A stretch of 58,179 nucleotides of DNA. It comes from a bacterium. Lineage in GTDB: Bacteria > Desulfobacterota > Binatia > HRBIN30 > CADEER01. Positions 6,453-14,443 of this stretch are shown here, one piece after another. Each line of letters begins with the position of its first letter. Positions within the stretch are counted from its first letter, which is position 1. The position numbers and the translations under genes were made by a program. The notes below the pieces were generated by a model that saw only the letters and a program-made list of their open reading frames with translations, searched no databases and had not been told where the DNA came from. The stretch is taken from the NCBI GenBank assembly GCA_030430165.1, contig JAUIGL010000036.1, positions 1 to 58,179 on the forward strand. Direction: 5' to 3'.

Positions 6453-9400
6453 CTACGGGCCGCAGCTACTCGGTGCCGGGCACTTCTTGCCGAGGTACTT
6501 CTTGCCGTCGCTGCCGTCGCGACCGTTGTGCGGGGTGCAGGCCATGCACAATTGGTCGCCACCGTTGAGAGTCAGCGACGCATCGACCGTGTTTTCGCTG
6601 GTGCCGACCTGGAGGTCGTAGTCGAGCGTGCTGCTGCCCTTGCCGAGAAGGACCGCTTTGAGCTTGCCCGACTTCCACACCACGACCTTCGCGGTGCCGT
6701 CGTCGAGCTCCTTGTCCTTGTACTTGTAGCCCTTCGGATTGGTCGGCTTGCCGAGCAGCTTCCAGTTCTGACAAGGCAGATCGGTGGTGTGGGACTGGCC
6801 GCTGCTGCCGCTGGCGATGAGCAGACTCGCCTTCACCGTTCCCGACGGGTCTACCCCGCAGGTCGGGTCGTCGGCAGATCCCGGTGTCGGGAAGGTGATC
6901 CCGTCGTCCTTGCTGAGGAAGACGATCTTCCGCTTGGCCTCGTCGTCGGGAACCTTGTCCTTGATCAGGATCTTGCGGCTCGAGATCACGGTCGCCACCG
7001 TGCCACCCGGGATCGAGGCGGGATTGGCAGGATCGCTTCCTGCGTCCTCCTCGTCCTGGTCGAGGTAGGTGTCCTGGTCGCGGTCGATTCCCATGCGCTC
7101 GCCGGACGCCGGCGGTGCGCAGGTGTAGGTCAGGAAGTTGCCCGCGGTGTTGGCGATGGTGCGCAGCTGGGCGTCGGTCAGCAGCGGATCCGCTGCCCGG
7201 TCGCTGCGGAACATCAGGGTGGCCGCGGGGCCGCACGCGGTCTGCAGCTCTCCCACCCAGCCGCGGTCGTCGGTGCCGTCGAAGCCCTTGACGACGAGAT
7301 CGCACTCGGTGTCGCCCGGGGTGCCGGCGACGTTGAAGCAGGCCTTGGCGCGGGCGATCAGCAGGTCGATGCGGCCGCCGACGGTGGCGCCGTTGGTCGA
7401 ATCGAGGGTGATCTGCTGGCCGACGATCGGCGCCAGGTTGCTCGGCATCTGGAAGATGAACTGCTCGAGGTCGGCCCGCTGCTGGGTCGACAGGTTGAAG
7501 ACCGTGGCGTCGAGGAAGCGAAACACGGTGTCGATGCTGCCATCGTGCAGCATGCCGAAGCCGCGCACCTGGTTGCCGAGGTGTCCATTGTTGCCGGCGC
7601 CGACGAAGGGCACCTGGATCATCCCGAACATGCCCACCTTCTGATAGATGTTGCGCAGGTGGGCGATCTTGAAGTGCTGGGTTTCGTTCTCGAAGCTGCG
7701 TCCGCGGTCGCTGCCGAACCGGCCGGCGGCGAGGTTGAACTCGTGGCAGTCGTTGCAGGTCGCCACGCCCGAGTCGGTGGTCGTATTGTTGTAGGTGTTG
7801 AGCAGGGTTGCTTCGCTCACCGACAGCGAGTGCGACGTGTTGTCGAGGTTTCGGTTCGGGTTCGGCGGGTAGAAGACGTCGAGGATGAAGTCGGTGAACA
7901 AGTCCATCTGCGCCTCGGTGATCGGGCCGTCGTTTCCGACCAGGCCTTCGAAGGCGACGATGAAGTTCTTGAACGACAGGACTTCGTCGGTCGGGTCTGT
8001 GCCGAAGAAGCCGACCGAACGGTCGCCGCGCCAGTGCATGGCGCCGTGGTTGGCCATGCCGCGCAGGCTCTGCGTCGTCATCGGGCCCTTCATCGGATGG
8101 AAGGCGCTGAAGCCGAAGTCGGGGACCGGGTTGAGCACCGGCAGCGGGTTGCTGTGCTGCTCGTCGTCCGGGTTGCCGAGGTCCCAGGCGAGGCTGTCGA
8201 AGTCGCCGAAGATGTGGCACGACGAGCACGACGCTTCACCGTTGCTCGAAGTCTGTTGAGCGTCGTAGAGGAACGGCCGTCCCTCGACGATGTTGTCGGG
8301 CTCGGGGTTGTGCAGGATGTGAGTCGAAATCTCGGTGGACGTAGTCGTGTTGACCACCGAGATCGAGTTGTCGAAGCGGTTGAAGACGTAGAGCCGTTGG
8401 TTGGCCTCGTCGAGTGCCAGTCCCGAAGGCCCGCCGCCGACCGTGATGTGGCTGAGCGGAGAGGGCGTGAAGGTGTCACTGGCCAACATCCCCGTGTTGA
8501 AGATACCCACCTTGCCGGAGCCGAAGGCGGCTACGTAGAGCGTGTTGCCGTCGCTGGTGACGACCATGTCGGTTGGTGTCGCCAGACTGGCCGACTTGAC
8601 CGCCGGCGGTGCCGGCTGGACGCCGTAGGTGATGTGCTTGTTGAGGTGGCGCGGAGTCACCGTCGCGCCGGAAAGGATGGTGATTCTCGACTCGGCGAGA
8701 TGGCCCTGAACGGTGGCCGGTTCGCCGACCGGCTTGAAGTTGTTGAGGGTGACGTAGTCGCCCGGGCCCTCGAAACGCACCTCGTTGATCGCCTCGGTGT
8801 TGGAGACGTAGACGTCGCCGTTCACCGGGTTGGTCACCATGTTGAAGTTGATGGTTCCGACGCTGGCGAAGGTGTCGGTGACCGCGCCGTTGGCGGTGGA
8901 GATCGCGAAGACGTCGAGGTCGGGGAGGTTGAAGCGCACCTGGCTCGACCAGTCGCGGCCGAGCTCGTCACGCCACTCGCCGCTGCCGGGATCGAACTTG
9001 ACGATCAAGCCGGTTTCGGGCCGGGTGTCGCCGTCGACGTTGTCGTGCGGCAGCGGCAGACCTCCGGGGCGGGTGATGCCGAGGATGTTGCAGGAAGGTT
9101 GAACGGTCTGACTGGCGATGTTGGCGCCACTGGTATCGCACACCGCGCCTTCGGAGATGACCGTCGTCTGGTTACCGGAGTGGAAGACGGCGGCGTAGAC
9201 GGTGGTACCGTCGTTGCTCACGGTGAGAGCGCGCGGGGTGTCGCCGAACAGCTCGGTGATCGAGACTGGGTTTCCCTCGAGATTGGTGCCGAGGTTGTCA
9301 GGGTCGAACATCCACACCAATGCGCGACCGATGCCTTCGGTGGAGAGCAGCGGGTCGATCGGGTCGGAGCTGTGGTTCTCGCTGTTCTGTCCGCGGCGAG

Positions 9401-9812
9401 CCGTGGTGATCATGACTCTCTCGCCGGCCGTGCCGTTGGCGATGACGATGTCGCGCGGCTCGTCGCCGACCAGCAGGGTTCGCGTGACTACCGGCGGCGT
9501 GGCGCTCAGATCGACGATGCTGACGCTGTCGGAGAGGTGGTTGACCACCCAGACCTCGGTGTTGCTGCGCGCGGCAACGGCAACTGGCTCGAGGCCGACC
9601 TGCACCGACCCTGTATGGGCTATGGTGCCGCCGCCGATCGAGAAGATCTCGAGTTGATTGTCGGGCGTATTGACCGCGAACAGAGTCGAGCCATCCGGCG
9701 AGATCGCCAGCGGCCGCACCTGGCCGCTCTCGAAAGCGGTGAACGAAGCCGATGCAGAAAGCGAAAAAGCGGTACAAATTAGGACCGCGGCCCAGCGAAG
9801 CGCGCCAAACAT
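6453..9812 (-). CDS. secreted YVTN beta-propeller / di-haem peroxidase-like protein
   Basis: A 1119-residue exported protein. ATG 9812 is chosen because AGGGGG lies just upstream and the next residues (MFGALRWAAVLICTAFSLSASA) make a clean signal peptide; an in-frame TTG at 9830 lacks this. The first 500 residues carry propeller repeats such as AISPDGSTLFAVNTPDNQL, VVTSDGNTLYVAAFGSGKV and LALDEANQRLYVFNRFDNS. Then come two c-type haem sites, CSSCH (529-533) and CNDCH (686-690), arranged as in cytochrome c peroxidase/MauG relatives. The last 200 residues are extracytoplasmic with scattered Cys. It would act in the periplasm or outside. It is divergent from a FadR-type regulator whose operator lies in the shared spacer, which suggests co-regulation. 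Substrate unknown; no dedicated electron partner is in view. Confidence 0.85.
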   Translation of the reverse strand: MFGALRWAAVLICTAFSLSASASFTAFESGQVRPLAISPDGSTLFAVNTPDNQLEIFSIGGGTIAHTGSVQVGLEPVAVAARSNTEVWVVNHLSDSVSIVDLSATPPVVTRTLLVGDEPRDIVIANGTAGERVMITTARRGQNSENHSSDPIDPLLSTEGIGRALVWMFDPDNLGTNLEGNPVSITELFGDTPRALTVSNDGTTVYAAVFHSGNQTTVISEGAVCDTSGANIASQTVQPSCNILGITRPGGLPLPHDNVDGDTRPETGLIVKFDPGSGEWRDELGRDWSSQVRFNLPDLDVFAISTANGAVTDTFASVGTINFNMVTNPVNGDVYVSNTEAINEVRFEGPGDYVTLNNFKPVGEPATVQGHLAESRITILSGATVTPRHLNKHITYGVQPAPPAVKSASLATPTDMVVTSDGNTLYVAAFGSGKVGIFNTGMLASDTFTPSPLSHITVGGGPSGLALDEANQRLYVFNRFDNSISVVNTTTSTEISTHILHNPEPDNIVEGRPFLYDAQQTSSNGEASCSSCHIFGDFDSLAWDLGNPDDEQHSNPLPVLNPVPDFGFSAFHPMKGPMTTQSLRGMANHGAMHWRGDRSVGFFGTDPTDEVLSFKNFIVAFEGLVGNDGPITEAQMDLFTDFILDVFYPPNPNRNLDNTSHSLSVSEATLLNTYNNTTTDSGVATCNDCHEFNLAAGRFGSDRGRSFENETQHFKIAHLRNIYQKVGMFGMIQVPFVGAGNNGHLGNQVRGFGMLHDGSIDTVFRFLDATVFNLSTQQRADLEQFIFQMPSNLAPIVGQQITLDSTNGATVGGRIDLLIARAKACFNVAGTPGDTECDLVVKGFDGTDDRGWVGELQTACGPAATLMFRSDRAADPLLTDAQLRTIANTAGNFLTYTCAPPASGERMGIDRDQDTYLDQDEEDAGSDPANPASIPGGTVATVISSRKILIKDKVPDDEAKRKIVFLSKDDGITFPTPGSADDPTCGVDPSGTVKASLLIASGSSGQSHTTDLPCQNWKLLGKPTNPKGYKYKDKELDDGTAKVVVWKSGKLKAVLLGKGSSTLDYDLQVGTSENTVDASLTLNGGDQLCMACTPHNGRDGSDGKKYLGKKCPAPSSCGP

Positions 9813-9970
9813 GTAGTTCCCCCTGATCAAGCGATAGAATTACCGATATTGGCTGGCGTAACACGGCTGCCGACGTAAGGGAAACCAATTATGTTCAGGC
9901 GGTCGCAGCGGCCCCTGAGTACGTACTTCCACGGTGCAGGCGGTCCTCCGGATAGGTGGAACGACGTGGA

Positions 9971-9999
9971 TTGACAAATTGGTTGGACCAATGGATGAT
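9971..9999 (+). promoter_or_regulatory. putative sigma-70-type promoter of the FadR-type regulator
   Basis: A perfect -35 hexamer TTGACA at 9971-9976 is followed after 17 bp by GATGAT (9994-9999, four of six matches to TATAAT). The spacer is filled by the palindrome at 9978-9992. If this promoter is used, the transcript would begin near 10006 and the ATG at 10009 would be read from an almost leaderless mRNA; otherwise the ATG at 9991 is used from another promoter. Confidence 0.45.
9978..9992. promoter_or_regulatory. FadR/GntR-type operator palindrome
   Basis: ATTGGT-TGG-ACCAAT is a perfect 15-bp inverted repeat. Its core TGGTTGGACCA fits the TNGTNNNACNA pattern recognised by FadR-subfamily GntR regulators, and it overlaps the start region of exactly such a regulator. 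Binding here would block the promoter spacer, so autorepression is likely. Confidence 0.65.
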
Positions 10000-10773
10000 T
10001 CGGCACCAATGGCAGAGCGGGGAGATCGGTTTCGGCCGCCGGTTCGGCGTCGCGTCCACGAGGGAGTCGCCGAACAGCTGCGCGATGCAATCCTCGACGG
10101 CGCGTTACCCGCCGGTTCCAAGCTGCCGCCCGAGCGGGTGCTGGCGGAACGATTCCAGGTCAACCGCACCTCGCTGCGCGAGGCGCTCAAGGTCCTCGAG
10201 GGCCTCGGGCTGATCGCGGTGCGACAGGGCGACGGGGCGACCGTGTTGCCGGCCGAGGAGGCATCGCTCGACCTGTTGGGGCCGATGATCTTTCGCGACG
10301 GCCGGATCGACTCGGCGGTGCTGGTCGACGTCATCGAGGTGATTCAATCGCTGCTGCTCGAGATGTCGCGGCTGGCGATCGAGCGGCACCGGCCCGAGCA
10401 GTTGGTCGAGATTCGCCGCCTGCGCGATCAGATCGCCGATTCTTCTCTCGATCGCGAGCAGCGCTTCGCCGCTGGTCGCGACGTCATCGTCGAGCTTTCC
10501 GACATGACCCGCAATCGCGTGTGGCAGATGTTGGCGCGCAAGACGCGCAATTTGCTCGCATCGCCGCCGCTGGTCGCGGCGCGCGCCCAGCTCGATCGCG
10601 ATCCCTGCGACGTGGTGCCGATCATCGATCGCTGCACCGAGTCGATCGAGGCGTGTCGTCCGCAGGCGGCGCTGGATTCGTTGCGCGCCTACGTCGAGTA
10701 CCTGAGTGAAATGGCCCTGTCGTTGCGCGATCACGCCGACAGCGAACGAGTATCGAAGGCCGTCGCCTCGTAG
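9991..10773 (+). CDS. FadR-family (GntR) transcriptional regulator
   Basis: About 260 residues. The N-terminal winged helix-turn-helix is plain: VAEQLRDAILDGALPAGSKLPPERVLAERF, then VNRTSLREALKVLEGLGLI, with the wing VRQGDGATV. The remaining 160 residues are all-helical, as in FCD/FadR effector domains. The start is uncertain: GTG 9934, ATG 9991 and ATG 10009 are in frame; 9991 is reported because it begins just before the conserved region, but 10009 would suit the promoter at 9971. The next gene (diiron oxygenase-like) follows after 20 bp with a GGAGG site, so the two are probably one operon. The operator in the divergent spacer suggests it also controls the propeller/haem protein. Effector unknown; fatty acid or organic acid ligands are usual in the family. 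Confidence 0.85.
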   Translation: MDDSAPMAERGDRFRPPVRRRVHEGVAEQLRDAILDGALPAGSKLPPERVLAERFQVNRTSLREALKVLEGLGLIAVRQGDGATVLPAEEASLDLLGPMIFRDGRIDSAVLVDVIEVIQSLLLEMSRLAIERHRPEQLVEIRRLRDQIADSSLDREQRFAAGRDVIVELSDMTRNRVWQMLARKTRNLLASPPLVAARAQLDRDPCDVVPIIDRCTESIEACRPQAALDSLRAYVEYLSEMALSLRDHADSERVSKAVAS

Positions 10774-10793
10774 CGCCGGTCACGGAGGATGAA

Positions 10794-11894
10794 ATGAGCG
10801 AGTTCAAGCTGAAGACCGAAACCCAGGAGCCGGATCTCGATACGGCGATGAAGGTCGTCTATCAATGGAATTACGACCCCGAGGTCGACGAGCTGCGCAA
10901 TCTCTACAACAAGGCCACCGAAGCGCAGTGGGTGGCGGAGCGCGAGATCGACTGGGAAAGACCGATCGATCTCGAAAAGTTCGGCGCGGTCCCGCTCGGC
11001 GCCGCCATCCCGATCGAGAAGACGTCCTACTGGAAGTCGCTCTCGGCGGAGACCAAAGCGGAAGTGACCCGCAAGACCTCGGCCTTCCGCCTCAGCAACT
11101 TCCTGCACGGCGAGCAGGGTGCCCTGATGGTGGCATCGCAGTTGGTCAACGCCGTGCCGCACACCGACGCGAAGTTCTACGCCGCGACCCAGACCATGGA
11201 CGAGGCGCGGCACGTCGAGGTGTTCGCCAAGTACATCGAAAAGCTCGACGAGATCCGTCCGATCGCCGCGCCGCTCAAGGACATCCTCGACGAGACCCTG
11301 CGCACCGACGACTGGCTGAAGAAGCTGGTCGGCATGCAGATCGTCGTCGAGGGCCTGGCGTTGTACAGCTTTCGCGAGATGCGCAATCTCACCGAAGAGC
11401 CTCTGCTGAAGGACCTGCTCACCTACGTCGCCCGCGACGAAGCGCGCCACCACGCCTACGGCGTCCAGTACGTCTCGCGCTGCGTTCCGCAACTCGACGA
11501 CGCCGAGCGCACCGAGCTCGAGGACTTCGCGCTCGAGGCGTCGCGCACCCTGATCGACAGTCGCAACCAGGCGACCTTCTTCACCGAGGCTCTCAAGATC
11601 TGGGCCGAGGCCGGCATCGACAGCGAGGCCCTGCTGACCTCACTCCAGGCCGAGCGCGACGAGCTCACCAAGAACGCGCGCCCGGGCCGCCGTCTCGGCC
11701 CGATCAGTGGTTTCGTGATCCCGACGCTGCGCCGCTGCGGCCTGCTCAGCGAGCGCGTAGCCGGCCACTTTCACGGCTTCCTCAAGGAGAACCTGGGAAC
11801 CAACCTGGTCGGCGAGGACGTCGCGCAGTTTCTCGAGATCCTGCCGGACCTGCCGGAGGATACCGCGAGCTGGGTGATGGGGGAGGTCAATTGA
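10794..11894 (+). CDS. diiron ferritin-like (R2/AurF-type) oxygenase family protein
   Basis: A 366-residue, mostly helical protein with a complete set of carboxylate-bridged diiron ligands: Glu107 (in HGEQGA), Glu137/His140 (DEARHVEVF), Glu186 (VVEGLAL) and Glu216/His219 (DEARHHAYG). Two ExxH motifs separated by about 79 residues define the ferritin-like oxygenase/R2-like group, which uses O2 for hydroxylation, N-oxidation or desaturation. The actual substrate cannot be told. No metal-free or truncated features are seen. It follows the FadR-type regulator after 20 bp with GGAGG before ATG 10794, so it is probably the regulator's main target. A heptamer repeat array begins directly after its stop. 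Confidence 0.8.
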   Translation: MSEFKLKTETQEPDLDTAMKVVYQWNYDPEVDELRNLYNKATEAQWVAEREIDWERPIDLEKFGAVPLGAAIPIEKTSYWKSLSAETKAEVTRKTSAFRLSNFLHGEQGALMVASQLVNAVPHTDAKFYAATQTMDEARHVEVFAKYIEKLDEIRPIAAPLKDILDETLRTDDWLKKLVGMQIVVEGLALYSFREMRNLTEEPLLKDLLTYVARDEARHHAYGVQYVSRCVPQLDDAERTELEDFALEASRTLIDSRNQATFFTEALKIWAEAGIDSEALLTSLQAERDELTKNARPGRRLGPISGFVIPTLRRCGLLSERVAGHFHGFLKENLGTNLVGEDVAQFLEILPDLPEDTASWVMGEVN

Positions 11895-12270
11895 GTCTGG
11901 GATCTGGGAGCTAGGATCTGGAGCTGGGATCTAGGAGCTGGGATCTAGGAGCTGGGAGCTGGGATCTAGGAGCTGGGATCTAGGAGCTGGGAGCTGGGGG
12001 TGGTTGCCTCCGGCTGCGCCGGCGGCGGCATCGATTTTCAACGGGCAGGCGCGCAGCGCCCCCCATCCCGAGCCTTCAGCCTCTAGCCCCAGCCCCAGCC
12101 TTCTTCTCGACCCCAAACCCCGAAAGCCCCAGCCCCTCCAAAGATCCCATCACCCAGCTCCCAGCTCCCAGCTCCTGCAACTAATTGATCCCAAACCCCG
12201 AAAGCCCCAGCCCCTCCAAAGATCCCATCACCCAGCTCCTAGATCCCAGGTCAGCTCCGAGCTCCCGCAA
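11895..12270. repeat. heptamer array C (TRGGAKC) with inverted copies
   Basis: Between two converging genes. From 11898 to 11994 there are 14 near-perfect 7-mers of the form T(G/A)GGA(T/G)C in the order TGGGATC, TGGGAGC, TAGGATC, a 6-mer TGGAGC, TGGGATC, TAGGAGC and so on. The same heptamers occur inverted (GCTCCCA, GCTCCTA, GATCCCA) at about 12155-12175 and 12233-12268. Between them lies a direct duplication: CCCAAACCCCGAAAGCCCC begins near 12112 and again near 12190. Each copy ends in GCAACTAATTGATC (12177-12190 and 12267-12280), and the second copy carries the last codons and stop of apaG. No coding potential is seen. Confidence 0.85.
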
Positions 12271-12660
12271 CTAATTGATCGCGTTCGGCTCGCCGAGGGA
12301 GAAGGCTGCGATCTGAGCGTCGAACTCGTCGCCGCTGTCGGTGACCATCTGGTAGCTGCCGTGCATCGTGCCGAACGGCGTGGTCAGCGGACAGGCGGAG
12401 GTGTAGGTAAACGACTGACCGGCGTCGAGCTTGGGCTGCTCGCCGACGACGCCCGGGCCGCGCACCTCCTGCACCTCGCCGTTGGCGTCGGTGATGATCC
12501 AGTGGCGGCTGACCAGCTGCGTCGGCTCTTCTCCGAGGTTGGCGACTTCGACCGTGTAGATGAAGAACCACGCGTCGTGCTCGGGATCCGAACGCTCGGG
12601 GACGTAGCGCGAATGGACGCGAACGCGGATGTCTCGGGTTGTCGCTTCTGAGTGGAACAC
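12271..12660 (-). CDS. apaG: ApaG domain protein
   Basis: A 129-residue single-domain protein of the ApaG/DUF525 family, a fibronectin-III-like fold of unclear biochemical role, linked in enterobacteria to Co2+ resistance and to Ap4A hydrolase operons. The conserved block is easy to see: TRDIRVRVHSRYVPERS, WFFIYTVEVANLG, LVSRHWIITDANG and the hallmark GEQPKLDAGQSFTYTS...TPFGTMHGSYQM. Length is normal. The final codons (AIN, stop) sit inside a repeated segment of the adjoining array. It is downstream of the Mla genes on the same strand, with a 51-bp gap from the Cys-rich peptide gene. Confidence 0.92.
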   Translation of the reverse strand: MFHSEATTRDIRVRVHSRYVPERSDPEHDAWFFIYTVEVANLGEEPTQLVSRHWIITDANGEVQEVRGPGVVGEQPKLDAGQSFTYTSACPLTTPFGTMHGSYQMVTDSGDEFDAQIAAFSLGEPNAIN

Positions 12661-12711
12661 GGGCTCGGCGGATCGGTTGGCGGCAGAATCTAGTGAGAGC
12701 CGGCGCCGCCG

Positions 12712-12969
12712 TCAATACGCGAGCGCCAGCACCAGGCCGACGCCGGCGGCGACGATCAGGGCGAGCAGCCAGGGGGCGGCCTGGCGGGGCGTGGCGGGCT
12801 CGGCGTCGGCGCAACTGCTGCAGATCGCGCGCTGGGTCGTCCACCCCATCACCAGCTCGACGCAGTCGCCGCAGCACAGCGCACCGCAGCGCGCGCACAT
12901 TCCGGCCGCCGGCGCGTGGCAGTAGACGCAGTAGTCCTGGTCGGGTTGGAACGGGTCGAGGCCCGCCAT
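12712..12969 (-). CDS. Cys-rich zinc-ribbon/B-box-like peptide with C-terminal membrane anchor
   Basis: An 85-residue protein. Nine cysteines at 14, 17, 25, 28, 32, 33, 36, 50 and 53 and His18 are arranged as CxxCH, CxxC, CCxxC and CxxC pairs, suited to bind two zinc ions in a B-box-like or double-ribbon fold. Residues 66-84 (PWLLALIVAAGVGLVLALA) form one membrane span at the C-terminus, so the metal module should face the cytoplasm. It starts three bases after the mlaC stop and is therefore in the Mla operon. Similar short B-box-plus-TM proteins are common in delta-type genomes but have no assigned job. Confidence 0.7.
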   Translation of the reverse strand: MAGLDPFQPDQDYCVYCHAPAAGMCARCGALCCGDCVELVMGWTTQRAICSSCADAEPATPRQAAPWLLALIVAAGVGLVLALAY

Positions 12970-12972
12970 CGT

Positions 12973-13617
12973 TCAGGCGCCCGGAGGCGGCTCGATATCC
13001 TTCTCGCGCAACAGCTTCAGCAGGCGATCGGCGCCGCCGTTGGACATGATGTCCTGGAATTGGGAACGAAAGTTCGCGACCAGGCTGACGCCTTCGATGA
13101 CGACGTCGATGATCAGCCACTCGTCGTTCTTCTTGCGCAGGCGGTAGTCGACGAGAACGTCGTCGGTGCCACCGCGCACGATCTTGGTCTTGACCGTGAC
13201 GTCGCCGCGTTTCTCGTCGCGCTGCGACAGGATCTGCACCTTCTCGTTGCGGTAGTTGTCGACGTTGTCGCCGTAGGTGTCGGACAGGTGGCTCTTGAAC
13301 AGGCGCTTGAACTCGACCTTTTGCTCGTCGGAGAGCCTGCGCCAGTTGCGCGCCATCACCAGGCGCGACAGGGTGTCGAAGTCGACGTTGGAGTAGATGA
13401 TCTGCTCGACTTCGGCGCGGCGCTTGTCGACGTCGAGCGACTGGTCGCGCAGAACCTTGAGGACCTGTCCGGACATCGCGTCGACGACGTCGCTCGGACT
13501 CCTCGAGGCTACGCACGGCGCGACCAGGGCCAAGCTGACCGCCACGGCGGTCAGCCAGTGGCGCTGGCGAGGCCGGTTACTCGCTGGCTTGGTCATCTTC
13601 TTCATCCTCTTCTTCAT
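12973..13617 (-). CDS. mlaC: MlaC-like periplasmic phospholipid-binding protein
   Basis: Carries phospholipid between the outer-membrane MlaA and the inner-membrane MlaFED complex. The 214-residue product has a basic N-terminus and hydrophobic signal (HWLTAVAVSLALVAP), then the Tol-Tol-Ttg2 family core: IIYSNVDFDTLSRLVMARNWRRLSDEQKVEFKRLFKSHL, and LVDYRLRKKNDEWLIIDVVIEGVSLVANFRSQF. The start overlaps the mlaA gene by 41 bases; in-frame ATGs a few codons later (13602, 13596) are equally possible. All key neighbours of the pathway are present except MlaB. Confidence 0.92.
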   Translation of the reverse strand: MKKRMKKMTKPASNRPRQRHWLTAVAVSLALVAPCVASRSPSDVVDAMSGQVLKVLRDQSLDVDKRRAEVEQIIYSNVDFDTLSRLVMARNWRRLSDEQKVEFKRLFKSHLSDTYGDNVDNYRNEKVQILSQRDEKRGDVTVKTKIVRGGTDDVLVDYRLRKKNDEWLIIDVVIEGVSLVANFRSQFQDIMSNGGADRLLKLLREKDIEPPPGA

Positions 13618-14350
13618 CCTCCGGGAAATCGTAGAGATCGTCGAAGGCGTAGAGATCCTCGGTTTCTACCGCTCCCATGTCGCGGATCAGGGCTTGCCGG
13701 CGCTGCGAGTACGCGTTCCTCAGGAACACGTAGTAGTCGAGGGCGGCTGCCTTGGCGGCGGCGACGTCTTCGTCGGCGATCGCTCGGCGGTTGACGACGT
13801 CGACCGAGCGGTACGAGAGCGACACGTACCACGGTGCGACGATCCAGTAGATCGACAGGAAGGAGTCGCCGATCAGGCCGATGCCGTCGCGGATGTTGGA
13901 TGGCCCGAGGATCGGCAGCACGAGATACGGGCCCGGCGGGATGCCCCAGCGTCCGAGCGTCTGCCCGGTGTCTTCGTCCTGTTTTGGAAAACCCCAGTCG
14001 CTGGCGACGTCGCGAAAGCCGAGGATGCCGATGGTCGTGTTGATTCCGAAGCGCGCCGTCTCCTCGCCGGCGGCGCGCCACTTCCACTGCAGGATGTCGT
14101 TGGCGGCGTTGACCGGGAAGGTGATGTTGTCGTCGAAGTTGCGCAGCGCGTCGCGCAGGAACTGCGGAGTGATGAACTCCCACCCCTGCGAGATGGGGCG
14201 CAGAAGGTAGGTGTCGAGCCCGTCGTTGAGGGCGTGGATTTGGCGGTTGAGCGGCTGCAGCGGGTCGCTGATGCCGTTGTCCTGGGCCGAGGCGGGTGCT
14301 GCCAGAGCGAGCGTGAGCAGGGCCGGAAGCAAGCTGCGGAGAGGGAGCAT
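13577..14350 (-). CDS. mlaA: MlaA (VacJ) family outer-membrane lipid protein
   Basis: A 257-residue protein that, by family, removes misplaced phospholipids from the outer leaflet of the outer membrane. Diagnostic stretches are SDPLQPLNRQIHALNDGLDTYLLRPI, NFDDNITFPVNAANDILQ, RFGINTTIGILGFRDVASDWGF and GRWGIPPGPYLVLPILGPS. Unlike the E. coli protein it has no lipobox Cys: the N-terminus ends in an ordinary APASA signal-peptidase I site, so it may not be lipid-anchored. The C-terminus is strongly acidic (EDEEEDEEDD). It overlaps mlaC, implying coupled translation. Confidence 0.93.
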   Translation of the reverse strand: MLPLRSLLPALLTLALAAPASAQDNGISDPLQPLNRQIHALNDGLDTYLLRPISQGWEFITPQFLRDALRNFDDNITFPVNAANDILQWKWRAAGEETARFGINTTIGILGFRDVASDWGFPKQDEDTGQTLGRWGIPPGPYLVLPILGPSNIRDGIGLIGDSFLSIYWIVAPWYVSLSYRSVDVVNRRAIADEDVAAAKAAALDYYVFLRNAYSQRRQALIRDMGAVETEDLYAFDDLYDFPEDEEEDEEDDQASE

Positions 14351-14443
14351 CGGGGGAGTATATCGGACGCCGGGGGGTCGCGCGACGAGTGGGTCGCGGA
14401 ATTGCGGGATGGCGCGGCGAGCTGCGGCACATCCGGGCTGGAT

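Noticed and set aside
5514..9782. A 1422-codon open frame on the plus strand
   Set aside because: It lies opposite the ABC ATPase and the propeller/di-haem gene. Its translation is full of Arg, Val and Asp with no recognisable domain, as expected from the antisense of GC-rich genes, whereas the minus strand gives clear motifs and signal peptide.
11895..12270. Coding region through the heptamer array (frame rich in GCRRRLGLGLEAE or PAAPAAASIFNGQ)
   Set aside because: Any frame through a 7-bp repeat cycles in all three phases; no ribosome site or domain supports a protein.
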